A stretch of DNA of 64,000 bases from Corynebacterium doosanense CAU 212 = DSM 45436 (GTDB lineage: Bacteria > Actinomycetota > Actinomycetes > Mycobacteriales > Mycobacteriaceae): NCBI RefSeq assembly GCF_000767055.1, contig NZ_CP006764.1:2604001-2668000 (forward strand). The letters run 5' to 3'. The translations under genes and the position numbers were made by a program. Below are positions 16,768 through 25,268 of this stretch, piece by piece. The notes under the pieces were generated by a model that saw nothing but the letters and a program-made list of their open reading frames with translations, had not been told where the DNA came from and made no database searches. Within the stretch, counting starts at the first letter, position 1, and each line of letters opens with the position of its first letter.

Positions 16768-16836
16768 ATAGCCTTAGTATGCGCTTACCTCGACGCGGAT
16801 CACAGCCGGGACCATAAAGAGGATACGAAAGTTACC
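16768..16836. promoter_or_regulatory. Putative operators upstream of the secreted peptide gene
   Basis: GGATACGAAAGTTACC (16821-16836) is an exact reverse complement of 19426-19441. It reads as a dyad GATAC-N4-GTTAC. A weaker dyad ATAGC-N4-GTATG lies at 16768-16781 and shares CCTTAGTAT with the reverse complement of 19407-19415. Minus-strand CATACT (about 16774-16779) could be the -10 box of the peptide gene. Confidence 0.6.
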
Positions 16837-16845
16837 TCTCCGCGT

Positions 16846-17931
16846 CTACGCCGGTAGGCGCAGTGTCGTACGCCACCGGTCCTCGGACGCACCTGCGAGC
16901 AACTCTCCGCCTAATCTCTCAGCATCGGCGGAAAGATTGCGCAGCCCCAGCCCGGACGACATGACGCCGGCGGGCGAACGAGGCCCTAGATCGTTAGAAA
17001 CGCTGAGCTCGTAATTACCGTCCGCGTAACGACGCTCGACCACCAACGTGGACCGGGCGGGGGCGTATTTCAGGGCGTTGGTCGCCACTTCTGCGAGGAA
17101 TTTGTCTACCAGTTCTACACACGGGGGATCCAGAGCGACCGGTAGTTCGGACCCGCCGAAATCTGCCGGCGTGACATGGAAGCCCTTCGCCTCGAACCTC
17201 TCCCGGCCCTTGTCCAGCACCGACGAGAGCGACTCGATGGATGCCACGAGGTCATCGCGCTCCTCGCTATCCAGGATGGTGATGAGCTGGCGCACCTGAC
17301 GCATCGACCTGCGACTGTCCTCGGCGATATCACGCAGCTGGCGGGACATCTCGGTGTCGTCGTCATCCTGCGCGAGGCCCAGAACCTCGGCTTTGATCAC
17401 CACTGAAGTCAACGAGGCAGCCACCGAGTCATGAAGGGTGCGCGCAATCTCTCGGCGACGGCGGCGGAGATCCTCGATCATCTCCCGGCGCGCCCGCTGC
17501 CAGCGTTGAATCCCCCAGCCGATGAGTGCGACCGAGATGAGCTGAGTCATCCAGATAACCGCAGCAGAATAGTCTGAGGTAAACCTGCCGGCAGTAGGGT
17601 CGAAAAGCCCGGCAAGGCCGAGTACCACGACGAGAATGCCGACGTGGAGCGCCGGGCGTCGGTAAGCCATCCACGCGCAAAAAGCCAGTGCCAGAATGGC
17701 GTCGATGAACCCCAGAAGCCCTGGGGTGCTGGAGACGAACACGAACCCTGCGACAAACACCACGCTGGCGATGATCGGCACTCTGCGAGCGGCGATGAGT
17801 GCCCCCATCAGCACAAGTGTGGCCACCAGCCCCGGCACGGGAGCACCGGAGATCAACCCCAGCGCGCAGAGGAGCACCGCGCCCGCTGACCAGGCGATGA
17901 CGGAAACGGTCGAGGCGGATAGATCTCTCAT
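16846..17931 (-). CDS. Sensor histidine kinase of the secreted-peptide locus
   Basis: 361 residues. Five or six helices occupy about residues 9-140, with very short outer loops, so sensing is probably within the membrane. The HisKA_3 box is RREIARTLHDSVAASLTSVV with phospho-His167. The ATPase domain shows EVATNALKYAP and SSGLGLRNLSADAERLGG; its ATP-lid is compact, as in NarX/DesK-type kinases. It precedes the peptide and regulator genes on the same strand after 114 bases. TATAGT (minus strand, 17973-17978) could be its -10 box. The pairing with the downstream LuxR-type regulator follows from adjacency. Confidence 0.86.
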   Translation of the reverse strand: MRDLSASTVSVIAWSAGAVLLCALGLISGAPVPGLVATLVLMGALIAARRVPIIASVVFVAGFVFVSSTPGLLGFIDAILALAFCAWMAYRRPALHVGILVVVLGLAGLFDPTAGRFTSDYSAAVIWMTQLISVALIGWGIQRWQRARREMIEDLRRRRREIARTLHDSVAASLTSVVIKAEVLGLAQDDDDTEMSRQLRDIAEDSRRSMRQVRQLITILDSEERDDLVASIESLSSVLDKGRERFEAKGFHVTPADFGGSELPVALDPPCVELVDKFLAEVATNALKYAPARSTLVVERRYADGNYELSVSNDLGPRSPAGVMSSGLGLRNLSADAERLGGELLAGASEDRWRTTLRLPA

Positions 17932-17972
17932 GGGAGCAACCAGACTTCTGCGATCGGAAAAGTTCCGCCGTG

Positions 17973-17978
17973 ACTATA
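17973..17978 (-). promoter_or_regulatory. Putative -10 box of the kinase gene
   Basis: Minus-strand TATAGT lies about 42 bases before the kinase ATG. A short dyad CGGAA-AAG-TTCCG (17955-17967) follows it in the leader. No clear -35 is seen. Confidence 0.35.
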
Positions 17979-17991
17979 CCCCGCACAGGCC

Positions 17992-18021
17992 GATGGGCCG
18001 ACAAAAATTTGTCGGCCCATC
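17992..18021. terminator. 30-bp palindrome between the secreted protein and kinase genes
   Basis: Two 14-base arms (17992-18005 and 18008-18021) pair perfectly around two bases. It lies 24 bases past the stop of the secreted protein gene, so a terminator is the simplest reading. The T-rich part is inside the stem rather than after it, and the palindrome abuts the kinase promoter, so an operator role is also possible. Confidence 0.5.
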
Positions 18022-18045
18022 TGTTGAGAGGTGCAGCGGTGGAGT

Positions 18046-19308
18046 TTAGAAGCGGCCCGGGAGTGCCTTGCCGCCATCGGACTGGGTGATGGTGGCGGAG
18101 TTGACGTTCCAGTCGTTGTCGAAGGAGACGTCGCCGTTGGCGCGGCCGATCTGGGTGACGGTGATGTCGTTGACCAGGCGGCCGGCCTTGGTGTTGCCGT
18201 CGCCGAACTGGAGGTTGCCCAGCAGGACTTCGTCACCGGCGTTGATGGAGTTGGAGAGGGTGACCTCGAAGACGCGGGTGGAGGAGGCCTTGTCGAAACC
18301 GAGGTCACGGACCGAGGCGCCGTTGAAGCGGCCCGGGGTGATCAGGCGGTCGACGCCCTGGGGGCCGTCGACGGTGCCGACCTCGACGCGGAAGCGGATC
18401 GGGGTCTTGGAGGCGTCGTAACGCTCGGTGCCGGTGTTCTTGACACGCACTGCGACGATGCCTGCGAAGCCCTCGGCCTTGCCGACGGTGGTGGTCAGGC
18501 GCGGTGCGAGGTCGAGTGCCGGGTTGGCGGTGGCGGGGTCGACCTCGGGGCGGGCCTGGCCGCGGACCGGCTGAACCTTGTTGTAGTTGGGGTTCTCTTC
18601 CCCACCCTTATCGCGGGGAGCGTCAGCCGGGTCGTCGTACACGGAGACCTTGACTTCGTTCTTCATGGGAGCGAGGGAGGTCCAGGCGGTCGGGGTGGAC
18701 CAGGTGCCGTTGGGCTTGCAGTACTGCTGCTGGCCGCTCATGTTGAGCACGCGGAAGCCGTAGGTGGCCTCACCGGTGTGGCCTGCGGGGATCTGGTACG
18801 GGCCGATGGTCTGGCCGGCGGTCCAGGCGAGGGAGTAGGAGAAGTCTGCACCGAGGTTGCGGGCGATCTGGTGGGAGATGCCTGCGGTGCCGCTGCCACC
18901 CTCAGCCGAGGCCGTGCCGCCGAGGTTGGCGGTGGTGGTCTCGGAGTAGCCACCCTTGACCGAGAGGCTGACGGTCTGCGTCTTGGACAGGTTCTGGGTC
19001 AGCGGGATGGTGCCGCTGGTGGTGTTGGTCGTGGAGATCGTGCCCATGGGCGTGAAGTCGTCGGTGACCTTGTACACGGTGGTACGGAAGTCCTCGGCCG
19101 AGTTGCACTCCGGGTTCGGGTTCAGGATGTTGGCCTTGATGTGGTCCGAGCCGTGGTAGGTGTGCACGATGGGCAGGGCCGGGTTGAGCTTCGGGGTCTC
19201 CGGGTAGGAGTGCTCGACGGTGTCGGCGCCGGCGATGCCGACTCCTGCGGTGGCGAGGGTCATGGCGGTGAGTGCCGCGGCGGTGAGGGAACGAGAGATG
19301 CGTGACAT
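18046..19308 (-). CDS. Secreted beta-rich protein, possibly pore-forming-like
   Basis: 420 residues with a signal peptide (about 1-28; TAGVGIAGADT around the cleavage site). Residues about 80-190 are rich in alternating Ser/Thr and hydrophobic residues (TTSGTIPLTQNLSKTQTVSL, then SETTTANLGGTASAEGG). This resembles the amphipathic hairpin region of aerolysin/ETX-MTX2-type toxins; that is a resemblance only. The C-terminal third (RLTTTVGKAEGFAGIVAVRV onward) looks like an Ig-like beta-sandwich. Two Cys are seen (in NPECNSAE and QQYCKPNG). No anchor or sorting signal. Tandem dyads lie upstream, shared with the peptide gene, so control by the adjacent two-component system is likely. Confidence 0.8.
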   Translation of the reverse strand: MSRISRSLTAAALTAMTLATAGVGIAGADTVEHSYPETPKLNPALPIVHTYHGSDHIKANILNPNPECNSAEDFRTTVYKVTDDFTPMGTISTTNTTSGTIPLTQNLSKTQTVSLSVKGGYSETTTANLGGTASAEGGSGTAGISHQIARNLGADFSYSLAWTAGQTIGPYQIPAGHTGEATYGFRVLNMSGQQQYCKPNGTWSTPTAWTSLAPMKNEVKVSVYDDPADAPRDKGGEENPNYNKVQPVRGQARPEVDPATANPALDLAPRLTTTVGKAEGFAGIVAVRVKNTGTERYDASKTPIRFRVEVGTVDGPQGVDRLITPGRFNGASVRDLGFDKASSTRVFEVTLSNSINAGDEVLLGNLQFGDGNTKAGRLVNDITVTQIGRANGDVSFDNDWNVNSATITQSDGGKALPGRF

Positions 19309-19405
19309 TGGTGGGTGCCTTTTTCCGTTCTGGTGTCCGGTGGTTGAGCTGACTCCAGGAACTCTATCCAGGCATTTTCAGGAAACAAGCAGCTGCGCGT
19401 TAGGG

Positions 19406-19441
19406 GATACTAAGGTATCTGATTCGGTAACTTTCGTATCC
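19406..19441. promoter_or_regulatory. Tandem operators upstream of the secreted beta-rich protein gene
   Basis: Two dyads with four-base spacers, GATAC-TAAG-GTATC (19406-19419) and GTAAC-TTTC-GTATC (19427-19440), are centred 21 bp apart, two helical turns. The 16 bases 19426-19441 are the exact reverse complement of 16821-16836. Minus-strand TAGTAT within the first dyad could be a -10 box. NarL-type dimers commonly bind such spaced sites. Confidence 0.65.
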
Positions 19442-19444
19442 ACT

Positions 19445-20275
19445 TCAGCCGTTCTGGCAGCCCGGGCACCAGAACAGGTTGCGCCCCTGCATCACCTGGA
19501 AGCGGATCGAGCTCCCGCATACGTAGCAGTCCTGGCCCTCGCGCCGGTACACGTAGACCTCGCCGCCGTGGTCGTCCTTGCGCGGCTCCCGCCCCATCGC
19601 CTCCGGCAGGTGTTCGTCACGCACCGTGTCGATCCGCCCGTGTTCCACGCCGACGCGCATGAGCCCCACCAGGTCCGCCCAGATGGAGTCGAACTGCGCC
19701 CGGGTGAGTTCCTTGCCGGGCAGGAAGGGGGAGATGCCCAGGCGAAACAGTGTTTCCGCGCGGTAGATGTTGCCCACCCCGGCAAACAGCGCCTGGTCCA
19801 TGAGCAGCGAGCCGATCGACCGCCCGGTGCGGTGCACCACCGGCCACAGCAGGTCGGGGTCCGCGTCGTCACGCAGCGGATCCTCCCCGGCCTTCGCCCG
19901 TTTCTTCTCGTACTCGGTCGGGCTGATGAGCTGGCAGAACTGCGGGCCACGCAGGTTGGCCGCCACCGACTGCTCATGGTTGACGATGCGCAGGCGGATC
20001 TGCCCCCACACGTCATCCACGGGCTCGAACCGCAGGGAGCCGATGAGCCCGAGGTGGACGTAGAGGATGTTCTCCGGCCCCACAGATTCATCAGCCTCAT
20101 CAAAGTGCACGAAGAGGTGTTTGCCCACGGCTTCGGCGAACTGCAGGTCACGACCGTCGATAAGCGACGCCGACGCGGAGAAACGCCCCTGCGGACTGGT
20201 GATCTGGAGGGGACCGTCGCGGAAATCGTCGTTGAGGTGACCCGCGAGGCGGTGAATGATGTGTCCTTCCGGCAT
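19445..20275 (-). CDS. nei: Fpg/Nei-family DNA glycosylase (endonuclease VIII-like)
   Basis: 276 residues from the ATG at 20273-20275, giving MPEGH with the catalytic Pro2 and Glu3. The middle has the helix-two-turn-helix LLMDQALFAGVGNIYRAE. The C-terminal zinc finger is CYVCG...CPGC. These enzymes remove oxidised bases and nick the strand by beta/delta elimination. The PEGH start favours the Nei over the Fpg branch (Fpg usually PELPE). The upstream DUF1846 gene is divergent, 46 bases away. Its stop is four bases from the operators of the secreted protein gene. Confidence 0.9.
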   Translation of the reverse strand: MPEGHIIHRLAGHLNDDFRDGPLQITSPQGRFSASASLIDGRDLQFAEAVGKHLFVHFDEADESVGPENILYVHLGLIGSLRFEPVDDVWGQIRLRIVNHEQSVAANLRGPQFCQLISPTEYEKKRAKAGEDPLRDDADPDLLWPVVHRTGRSIGSLLMDQALFAGVGNIYRAETLFRLGISPFLPGKELTRAQFDSIWADLVGLMRVGVEHGRIDTVRDEHLPEAMGREPRKDDHGGEVYVYRREGQDCYVCGSSIRFQVMQGRNLFWCPGCQNG

Positions 20276-20321
20276 ACTTTCCCAGAGTAGGCAACGCCGG
20301 ATTCTTTGAGGGGCAATACGC

Positions 20322-21821
20322 ATGACGCAGGCAATCGGTTTCGACCGCGAGAAGTACATCGAGCTGCAGTCGGAGCACATCCAGCAGCGCAGGGACGAGA
20401 TCGGGGGCAAGCTCTACCTGGAGATGGGCGGCAAACTCTTCGACGACAACCACGCCGCGCGCATCCTCCCCGGCTTCACGCCGGACAACAAGATCGCCAT
20501 GCTCGAGCACATCAAGAACGATGTCGAGATCATCGTGTGTATCAACTCCCGCGACCTCGAACGCGGCAAGGTCCGCGCCGACCTGGGAATCACCTACGAC
20601 GAGGACGTCCTGCGGCTTATCGACGTCTTCCGCGACCGTGGTTTCCTTGCGCAGAACGTGGTGATGACCCACTTCGAGGACTCCAACCAGCGCGCCTGGG
20701 AGTTCAAGGACCGCCTCGAGAACCTCGGGCTCACCGTCAAACGCCACTTCATCATCGAGGGGTACCCCGCGAACGTCGACCGCATCGTCTCCGAGGACGG
20801 CTTCGGCCGCAACGAGCACGTGGAGACCACACGCGATCTCATCGTCGTCACCGCCCCGGGGCCGGGATCCGGCAAGCTCGCCACTGCGCTGAGCCAGGTG
20901 TACCAGGACAACAAGCTGGGCATTCGCGCAGGTTACGCCAAGTTCGAGACCTTCCCCGTGTGGAACCTGCCGCTCGAGCACCCCGTGAACCTCGCCTATG
21001 AGGCCGCGACCGTGGACCTCAACGACTCCAACGTCATCGACCATTACCACCTGCGCGCGCACGGTGAATCCACCGTGAACTACAACCGCGACGTGGACGC
21101 GTTCCCCATGCTCAAGACCATGCTCGCCCGGGTCACCGGCACCGAGCCCTACCAGTCACCCACGGACATGGGCGTGAACATGGTGGGCATGTGCATCACC
21201 GACGACCAGGTCTGTCGCGACGCCAGCATCCAGGAGATCATCCGCCGCTACTACAAGGAGCTGGTCACCGAGGCGAAGTCGGCCACCACCGACACCACGC
21301 AGTCCGACCGCGCCGCCGTGGTCATGTCCAAGGCCGGCTGCTCCACCGCCGACCGCCCCGTCGTCGCCCCCGCCCTCGAGGTCGAAGCCGCCACCGACGG
21401 CCTGCCCGGCGCGGCGATGCAGCTCCACGACGGCACCATCATCACCGGCAAGACCTCCGACCTGCTCGGCTGCTCCGCCGCCATGCTGCTCAACGCGCTC
21501 AAGCACCTCGCGGGCATCGACCCCGAGGTCCATCTGCTCAGCCCCGAGGCCATCGAGCCGATCCAGACGCTGAAGACCCGGCACCTGGGCTCCACCAACC
21601 CGCGCCTGCACACCGACGAGGTGCTCATCGCCCTGTCGGTCTCCGCATCGCACTCGCAGGATGCGCGCAACGCGCTGGCGCAGGTCCGCGGGCTCGCCGG
21701 CTGCAACGTGCACACCTCCACCATCCTCGGCTCGGTCGACGAGGACATCTTCCGAAACCTGGGAGTGCTGGTCACCTCGGAGCCGAAGTACTGGAAGAAG
21801 CGGCTGTACCGCAAGAGCTGA
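20322..21821 (+). CDS. DUF1846 family protein
   Basis: 499 residues, the normal length for this family. It begins [20 protein letters not shown] and carries [20 protein letters not shown], a glycine-rich loop resembling a nucleotide-binding P-loop. A conserved core with Cys residues is also present ([36 protein letters not shown]). No signal or membrane helix, so cytoplasmic. Structures exist for the family but its reaction is not established to my knowledge. It stands alone, followed by a structured 66-base intergenic element. Confidence 0.88.
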   Translation: MTQAIGFDREKYIELQSEHIQQRRDEIGGKLYLEMGGKLFDDNHAARILPGFTPDNKIAMLEHIKNDVEIIVCINSRDLERGKVRADLGITYDEDVLRLIDVFRDRGFLAQNVVMTHFEDSNQRAWEFKDRLENLGLTVKRHFIIEGYPANVDRIVSEDGFGRNEHVETTRDLIVVTAPGPGSGKLATALSQVYQDNKLGIRAGYAKFETFPVWNLPLEHPVNLAYEAATVDLNDSNVIDHYHLRAHGESTVNYNRDVDAFPMLKTMLARVTGTEPYQSPTDMGVNMVGMCITDDQVCRDASIQEIIRRYYKELVTEAKSATTDTTQSDRAAVVMSKAGCSTADRPVVAPALEVEAATDGLPGAAMQLHDGTIITGKTSDLLGCSAAMLLNALKHLAGIDPEVHLLSPEAIEPIQTLKTRHLGSTNPRLHTDEVLIALSVSASHSQDARNALAQVRGLAGCNVHTSTILGSVDEDIFRNLGVLVTSEPKYWKKRLYRKS

Positions 21822-21843
21822 GGTTCGTGTGCGCGGGGCCCGC

Positions 21844-21909
21844 GCGAAAGGCAGGTGACGAGAGGCCCGGCCTTTCGACACCTGTCCGGCCCGAAAGGGC
21901 TCCTTTCGC
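21844..21909 (+). other. Intergenic three-way-junction fold (possible structured RNA or terminator)
   Basis: An outer stem GCGAAAGG/CCTTTCGC (21844-21851 with 21902-21909) encloses two hairpins. The first is CAGGTG/CACCTG (21852-21857 with 21879-21884), with an inner GGCC/GGCC pair. The second is GCCC-GAAA-GGGC (21889-21900), which has a GNRA tetraloop only in the plus-strand RNA. It lies 22 bases after the DUF1846 stop and is followed by a T-rich stretch. It may be a 3' end, an RNA motif, or a mobile extragenic palindrome. Confidence 0.5.
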
Positions 21910-22019
21910 GGTTTGTCTTTCGTAGGTGCCCGCGCCCCCGCGCCCCCGCGGCCCGGTACCCCCGCGATACACTGTGATCCGACCCACACGCCTCTGCCGA
22001 CGCCTCCGTTAGGACCGCA

Positions 22020-24041
22020 ATGACCGACAGCACTCAGTTTCCGCTGCTCCTGGAACCCCTCACGATCGGCGGCATGACGCTGCGCAACCGGGTGGTCATG
22101 GGATCGATGCACACCGGGCTCGAGGACCGGGTGTGGAACACCGACAAGCTCGCCGCGTACTACGCCGAGCGCGCCGCGGGCGGGGTCGGCCTGATCGTCA
22201 CCGGCGGTTTCTCCCCGTCGGTGACCGGACAGCTTTCCCCCGCAGCCAGCACTCTGGCCACGCCCCTGCAGATCCCGCGCCACCGTCGGGTCACCCGCGC
22301 GGTGCACAAGGCCGGCGGAAAGATCGCCCTGCAGCTGCTGCACGCCGGCCGTTACGGGGTCACCCCGTACAAGACCGCGCCCGGCACCGAGCCGTCGCCG
22401 ATTCACCCGTTCAAACACATCCGGATGACGGACTTCATGATCCGCCAGGAGATCAAGGCTTTCGGCCGCGCCGCTGCCCTCGCACATGCCTCGGGCTACG
22501 ACGCCGTGGAGATCATGGGCGGCGAGGGTTACCTCATCAACCAGTTCCTCTGCGAGCGCACCAACGACCGCACGGACCAGTGGGGCGGCGGCACGGAGAA
22601 CCGGCAGCGTTTCCTCGTGGAAGTCATCAGGGACATCCGCCGCCGCGTGCCGCGCGACTTCCCCGTCATCCTGCGCCAGTCCATCGCCGACCTGGTCAGC
22701 GGCGGCCAGACGTGGGAGGAGATCGAGTCGATGGCGCGGAAGGCCGAGGCCGAGGGCGTCGACGCGATCAACACGGACATCGGCTGGCACGAGGCCAAGG
22801 TGCCGACGATTGTCACCTCGGTGCCGCGGGCGGCCTTCGTCAAGTACACCGAGCGCCTGCGCGAGGTTGCCAGCGTCCCGCTCATCACCTCCAACCGCAT
22901 AAACACCCCGGAGGTCGCCGAGGAGATCCTCGCGCGCGGGCTTGTCGACGCCGTGTCCATGGCCCGTCCGCTGCTGGCGGACCCCGAGTTCGTCAACAAG
23001 GCCGCCGAGGGCCGCCCCGACGAGATCAACACGTGCATCGCCTGCAACCAGGCCTGCCTGGACCACGTCTTCGAGGGCAAGAAGGCCTCCTGCCTGGTCA
23101 ACCCGCGCGCCGGCCGGGAAACCACCCTCATCCTCGGGCCCACCCGCCACGCGCTGAGGGTCGCCGTCGTCGGTGCCGGACCCGCCGGGCTGTCCTCTGC
23201 GGTCTCCGCCGCCCAGCGCGGCCACAAGGTCACACTCTTCGAGTCCAACGACTCCATCGGTGGCCAGTTCTCCATCGCCTCGCGCATCCCCGGCAAGGAG
23301 GAGTTCGCGGAATCGCTGCGCTACTTCCAGCGCCAGATCGAGGTCACGGGAGTCGACCTGCGCCTGAACACCCGCGTCAGCGCCGAAGACCTCAAGGACT
23401 TCGACGAGGTCATCATCGCCACCGGCGTCACTCCGCGCATCCCGGAGATCGACGGCGTCGACCATCCCAGTGTGATGACCTACGCCGAGGCCGTCCTGGG
23501 CAGGCGCGAGATCGGGCGTCGAGTAGCGGTCATCGGCGCCGGCGGCATCGGTTTCGACATTTCCGAGTTCCTCACCGTCACCAAATCTCCCACCCTTGAC
23601 CTGGAGAAATGGGAGCAGGAGTGGGGCGTGGACGACGAGTTCCCCGGGTTTGTCACCAAACCCCACGCCCCGGCGCCGGCGCGCGAGGTCTTCATGGTGC
23701 AGCGCAAGCCGGGCCGACAGGGCAAGACGCTGGGCAAGACGACCGGCTGGGTGCACCGCGCGACGGTGAAGATGAACGGCGTCGAACAGATCTCAGGTGC
23801 GACGTACGAGCGTATCGACGACGCCGGCCTGCACATTCGTCTCGAGGACGGCGAGACGCGGGTTCTGGCCGTGGACAACGTCGTGCTCTGCGCCGGGCAG
23901 GAGTCCGTGCGCGACCTCGTCGATCCGCTCACCGCGGCCGGGGTGAACGTGCACGTCGTCGGCGGCGCGGACGTCGCGGCCGAGCTCGACGCCAAACGCG
24001 CGATCCTCCAGGGCGCCGAGGTCGCAGCGGCACTGGGCTGA
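22020..24041 (+). CDS. fadH: NADPH-dependent 2,4-dienoyl-CoA reductase
   Basis: 673 residues in the three parts of the family. An N-terminal TIM barrel of the old yellow enzyme type binds FMN (LRNRVVMGSMHTGLED; HAGRYG). The 4Fe-4S ligands are CIACNQACLDH with a fourth Cys about 11 residues on. A C-terminal FAD/NADPH domain shows VAVVGAGPAGLSSAVSAAQRGHKV and VAVIGAGGIGFD. It reduces dienoyl-CoA made during breakdown of unsaturated fatty acids. The gene stands alone and is convergent with the SGNH hydrolase gene (7 bases between stops). Confidence 0.93.
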   Translation: MTDSTQFPLLLEPLTIGGMTLRNRVVMGSMHTGLEDRVWNTDKLAAYYAERAAGGVGLIVTGGFSPSVTGQLSPAASTLATPLQIPRHRRVTRAVHKAGGKIALQLLHAGRYGVTPYKTAPGTEPSPIHPFKHIRMTDFMIRQEIKAFGRAAALAHASGYDAVEIMGGEGYLINQFLCERTNDRTDQWGGGTENRQRFLVEVIRDIRRRVPRDFPVILRQSIADLVSGGQTWEEIESMARKAEAEGVDAINTDIGWHEAKVPTIVTSVPRAAFVKYTERLREVASVPLITSNRINTPEVAEEILARGLVDAVSMARPLLADPEFVNKAAEGRPDEINTCIACNQACLDHVFEGKKASCLVNPRAGRETTLILGPTRHALRVAVVGAGPAGLSSAVSAAQRGHKVTLFESNDSIGGQFSIASRIPGKEEFAESLRYFQRQIEVTGVDLRLNTRVSAEDLKDFDEVIIATGVTPRIPEIDGVDHPSVMTYAEAVLGRREIGRRVAVIGAGGIGFDISEFLTVTKSPTLDLEKWEQEWGVDDEFPGFVTKPHAPAPAREVFMVQRKPGRQGKTLGKTTGWVHRATVKMNGVEQISGATYERIDDAGLHIRLEDGETRVLAVDNVVLCAGQESVRDLVDPLTAAGVNVHVVGGADVAAELDAKRAILQGAEVAAALG

Positions 24042-24048
24042 TCCGGGC

Positions 24049-25188
24049 TCAGTCCGCCAGGTAGCCGGCGAACCTCTCGCCCATGAGGCGGTGCGCCTCG
24101 GGGGAGGGGTGCAGGTTGTCCGGGTACGGGTGCCGCGCCACGTCCTCCGGACCCCACAGCTCCAGCCCGTCGAGGTAACGCAGGTGCGCATCCTCCTGCG
24201 CCCGCTGCTCCACGAGGGCCGCCAGCTCCTCGCGGATCACCTCGAGCGTCAACTTCCCGGCGCGGACCTCGGCGGGGTCTCCCGTGGCGACGAAGCTGAG
24301 CTGCCCGTCGCTGAGTTCGGGGTCCACCGGCCCGGGCGTGCTCTCCTGGATCGGGCAATAGACCGAGGAGACGACCAGCAGCGGCGTCTCCGGGTGGGCT
24401 TCCCGGATGATGTCCAGGAACCCGTGCACAGCCGGCCCGAGCGCGCGCCGGCGGAAGAGATCGCTGTTGACCAGGTTGATGCCGAGTTTCACGCTGATCA
24501 GATCCGCGGGCAATCCCGCGATGGTGCGTGCGACGAACGGGTCGAGGAGCGCGCCGCCGCCGAATCCCAGGTTGTGCAGATCCATGCCCGCGAGCCGCGC
24601 GGCCACCACCGGCCAGGTTCCGGTGGGGTTGCTGGCGTTGGAGCCGTGGCTGACGGAGCTGCCGTGGTGCACCCAGCGCGGCCGGTCGCGGGGGACGGGC
24701 TGGACCGGGGCGTCGACACGCAGATCGACGATCCGGGTCAGCTCATTGTGGGGAAACCAGATCTCCACGGTCTTGTCGCGCGCGGGCAGGCCGGTGAAGG
24801 AGATCGTCGCTTCCGGCCCGGGCTCCGAGTGCGAGAAACCGGTGGCCGGGTCCAGGATCAGGCGGTCGCCGCCCGAGGAGGTCGCGTGACCGCTGAGCTC
24901 GCCGTCGATCACGAGGTCGTAGATTCCGTCGGGTCGTCCCACCGTCCCGCCGTACATCGGCCGGGACCGCAACACCACGAGGTCGATGCGTGTGGCCGCG
25001 GTGCGCAACACCAGGCGAGCGCCCGCGGGCTGCGCCTCCACCATGGCCATCTGCGGGTCGGAGTTCTGCCGACGCGCGAAAGAGGGGAGCCGGTGCGGCT
25101 GCAGACCCCGGTCGGTGGGCTCGAGCTCGGCGACGCCGATGAGCAGCTCGGGCGTGACGGGGATCGAGGTCAGAGGGGTGACGGGCAT
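24049..25188 (-). CDS. SGNH/GDSL-type hydrolase with N-terminal beta domain
   Basis: 379 residues. An N-terminal beta-sandwich-like part (about 1-165) precedes an SGNH hydrolase domain. The nucleophile Ser sits in HHGSSVSHGSNASNP and the oxyanion Gly in GFGGGALLD. A variant of the Asn block is GINLVNSD, and the Asp-His pair is in DNLHPSPEAH. Such enzymes deacylate sugars or lipids. No signal peptide is visible, so it should act in the cytoplasm. Divergent from the NAD(P)HX repair gene across 80 bases. The substrate is unknown. Confidence 0.83.
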   Translation of the reverse strand: MPVTPLTSIPVTPELLIGVAELEPTDRGLQPHRLPSFARRQNSDPQMAMVEAQPAGARLVLRTAATRIDLVVLRSRPMYGGTVGRPDGIYDLVIDGELSGHATSSGGDRLILDPATGFSHSEPGPEATISFTGLPARDKTVEIWFPHNELTRIVDLRVDAPVQPVPRDRPRWVHHGSSVSHGSNASNPTGTWPVVAARLAGMDLHNLGFGGGALLDPFVARTIAGLPADLISVKLGINLVNSDLFRRRALGPAVHGFLDIIREAHPETPLLVVSSVYCPIQESTPGPVDPELSDGQLSFVATGDPAEVRAGKLTLEVIREELAALVEQRAQEDAHLRYLDGLELWGPEDVARHPYPDNLHPSPEAHRLMGERFAGYLAD

Positions 25189-25268
25189 GAAGTTCCTCGG
25201 GGTGGCGGGTCAGGGTGCCCACAGAATACTGTCACCCCGCCCGGCCGATCGGGGTTAACCTCGAGGGC

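Noticed and set aside
21156-23756. 866-codon minus-strand frame across DUF1846 and fadH
   Set aside because: Spans two well-supported genes and the structured gap between them; composition is that of an antisense shadow.
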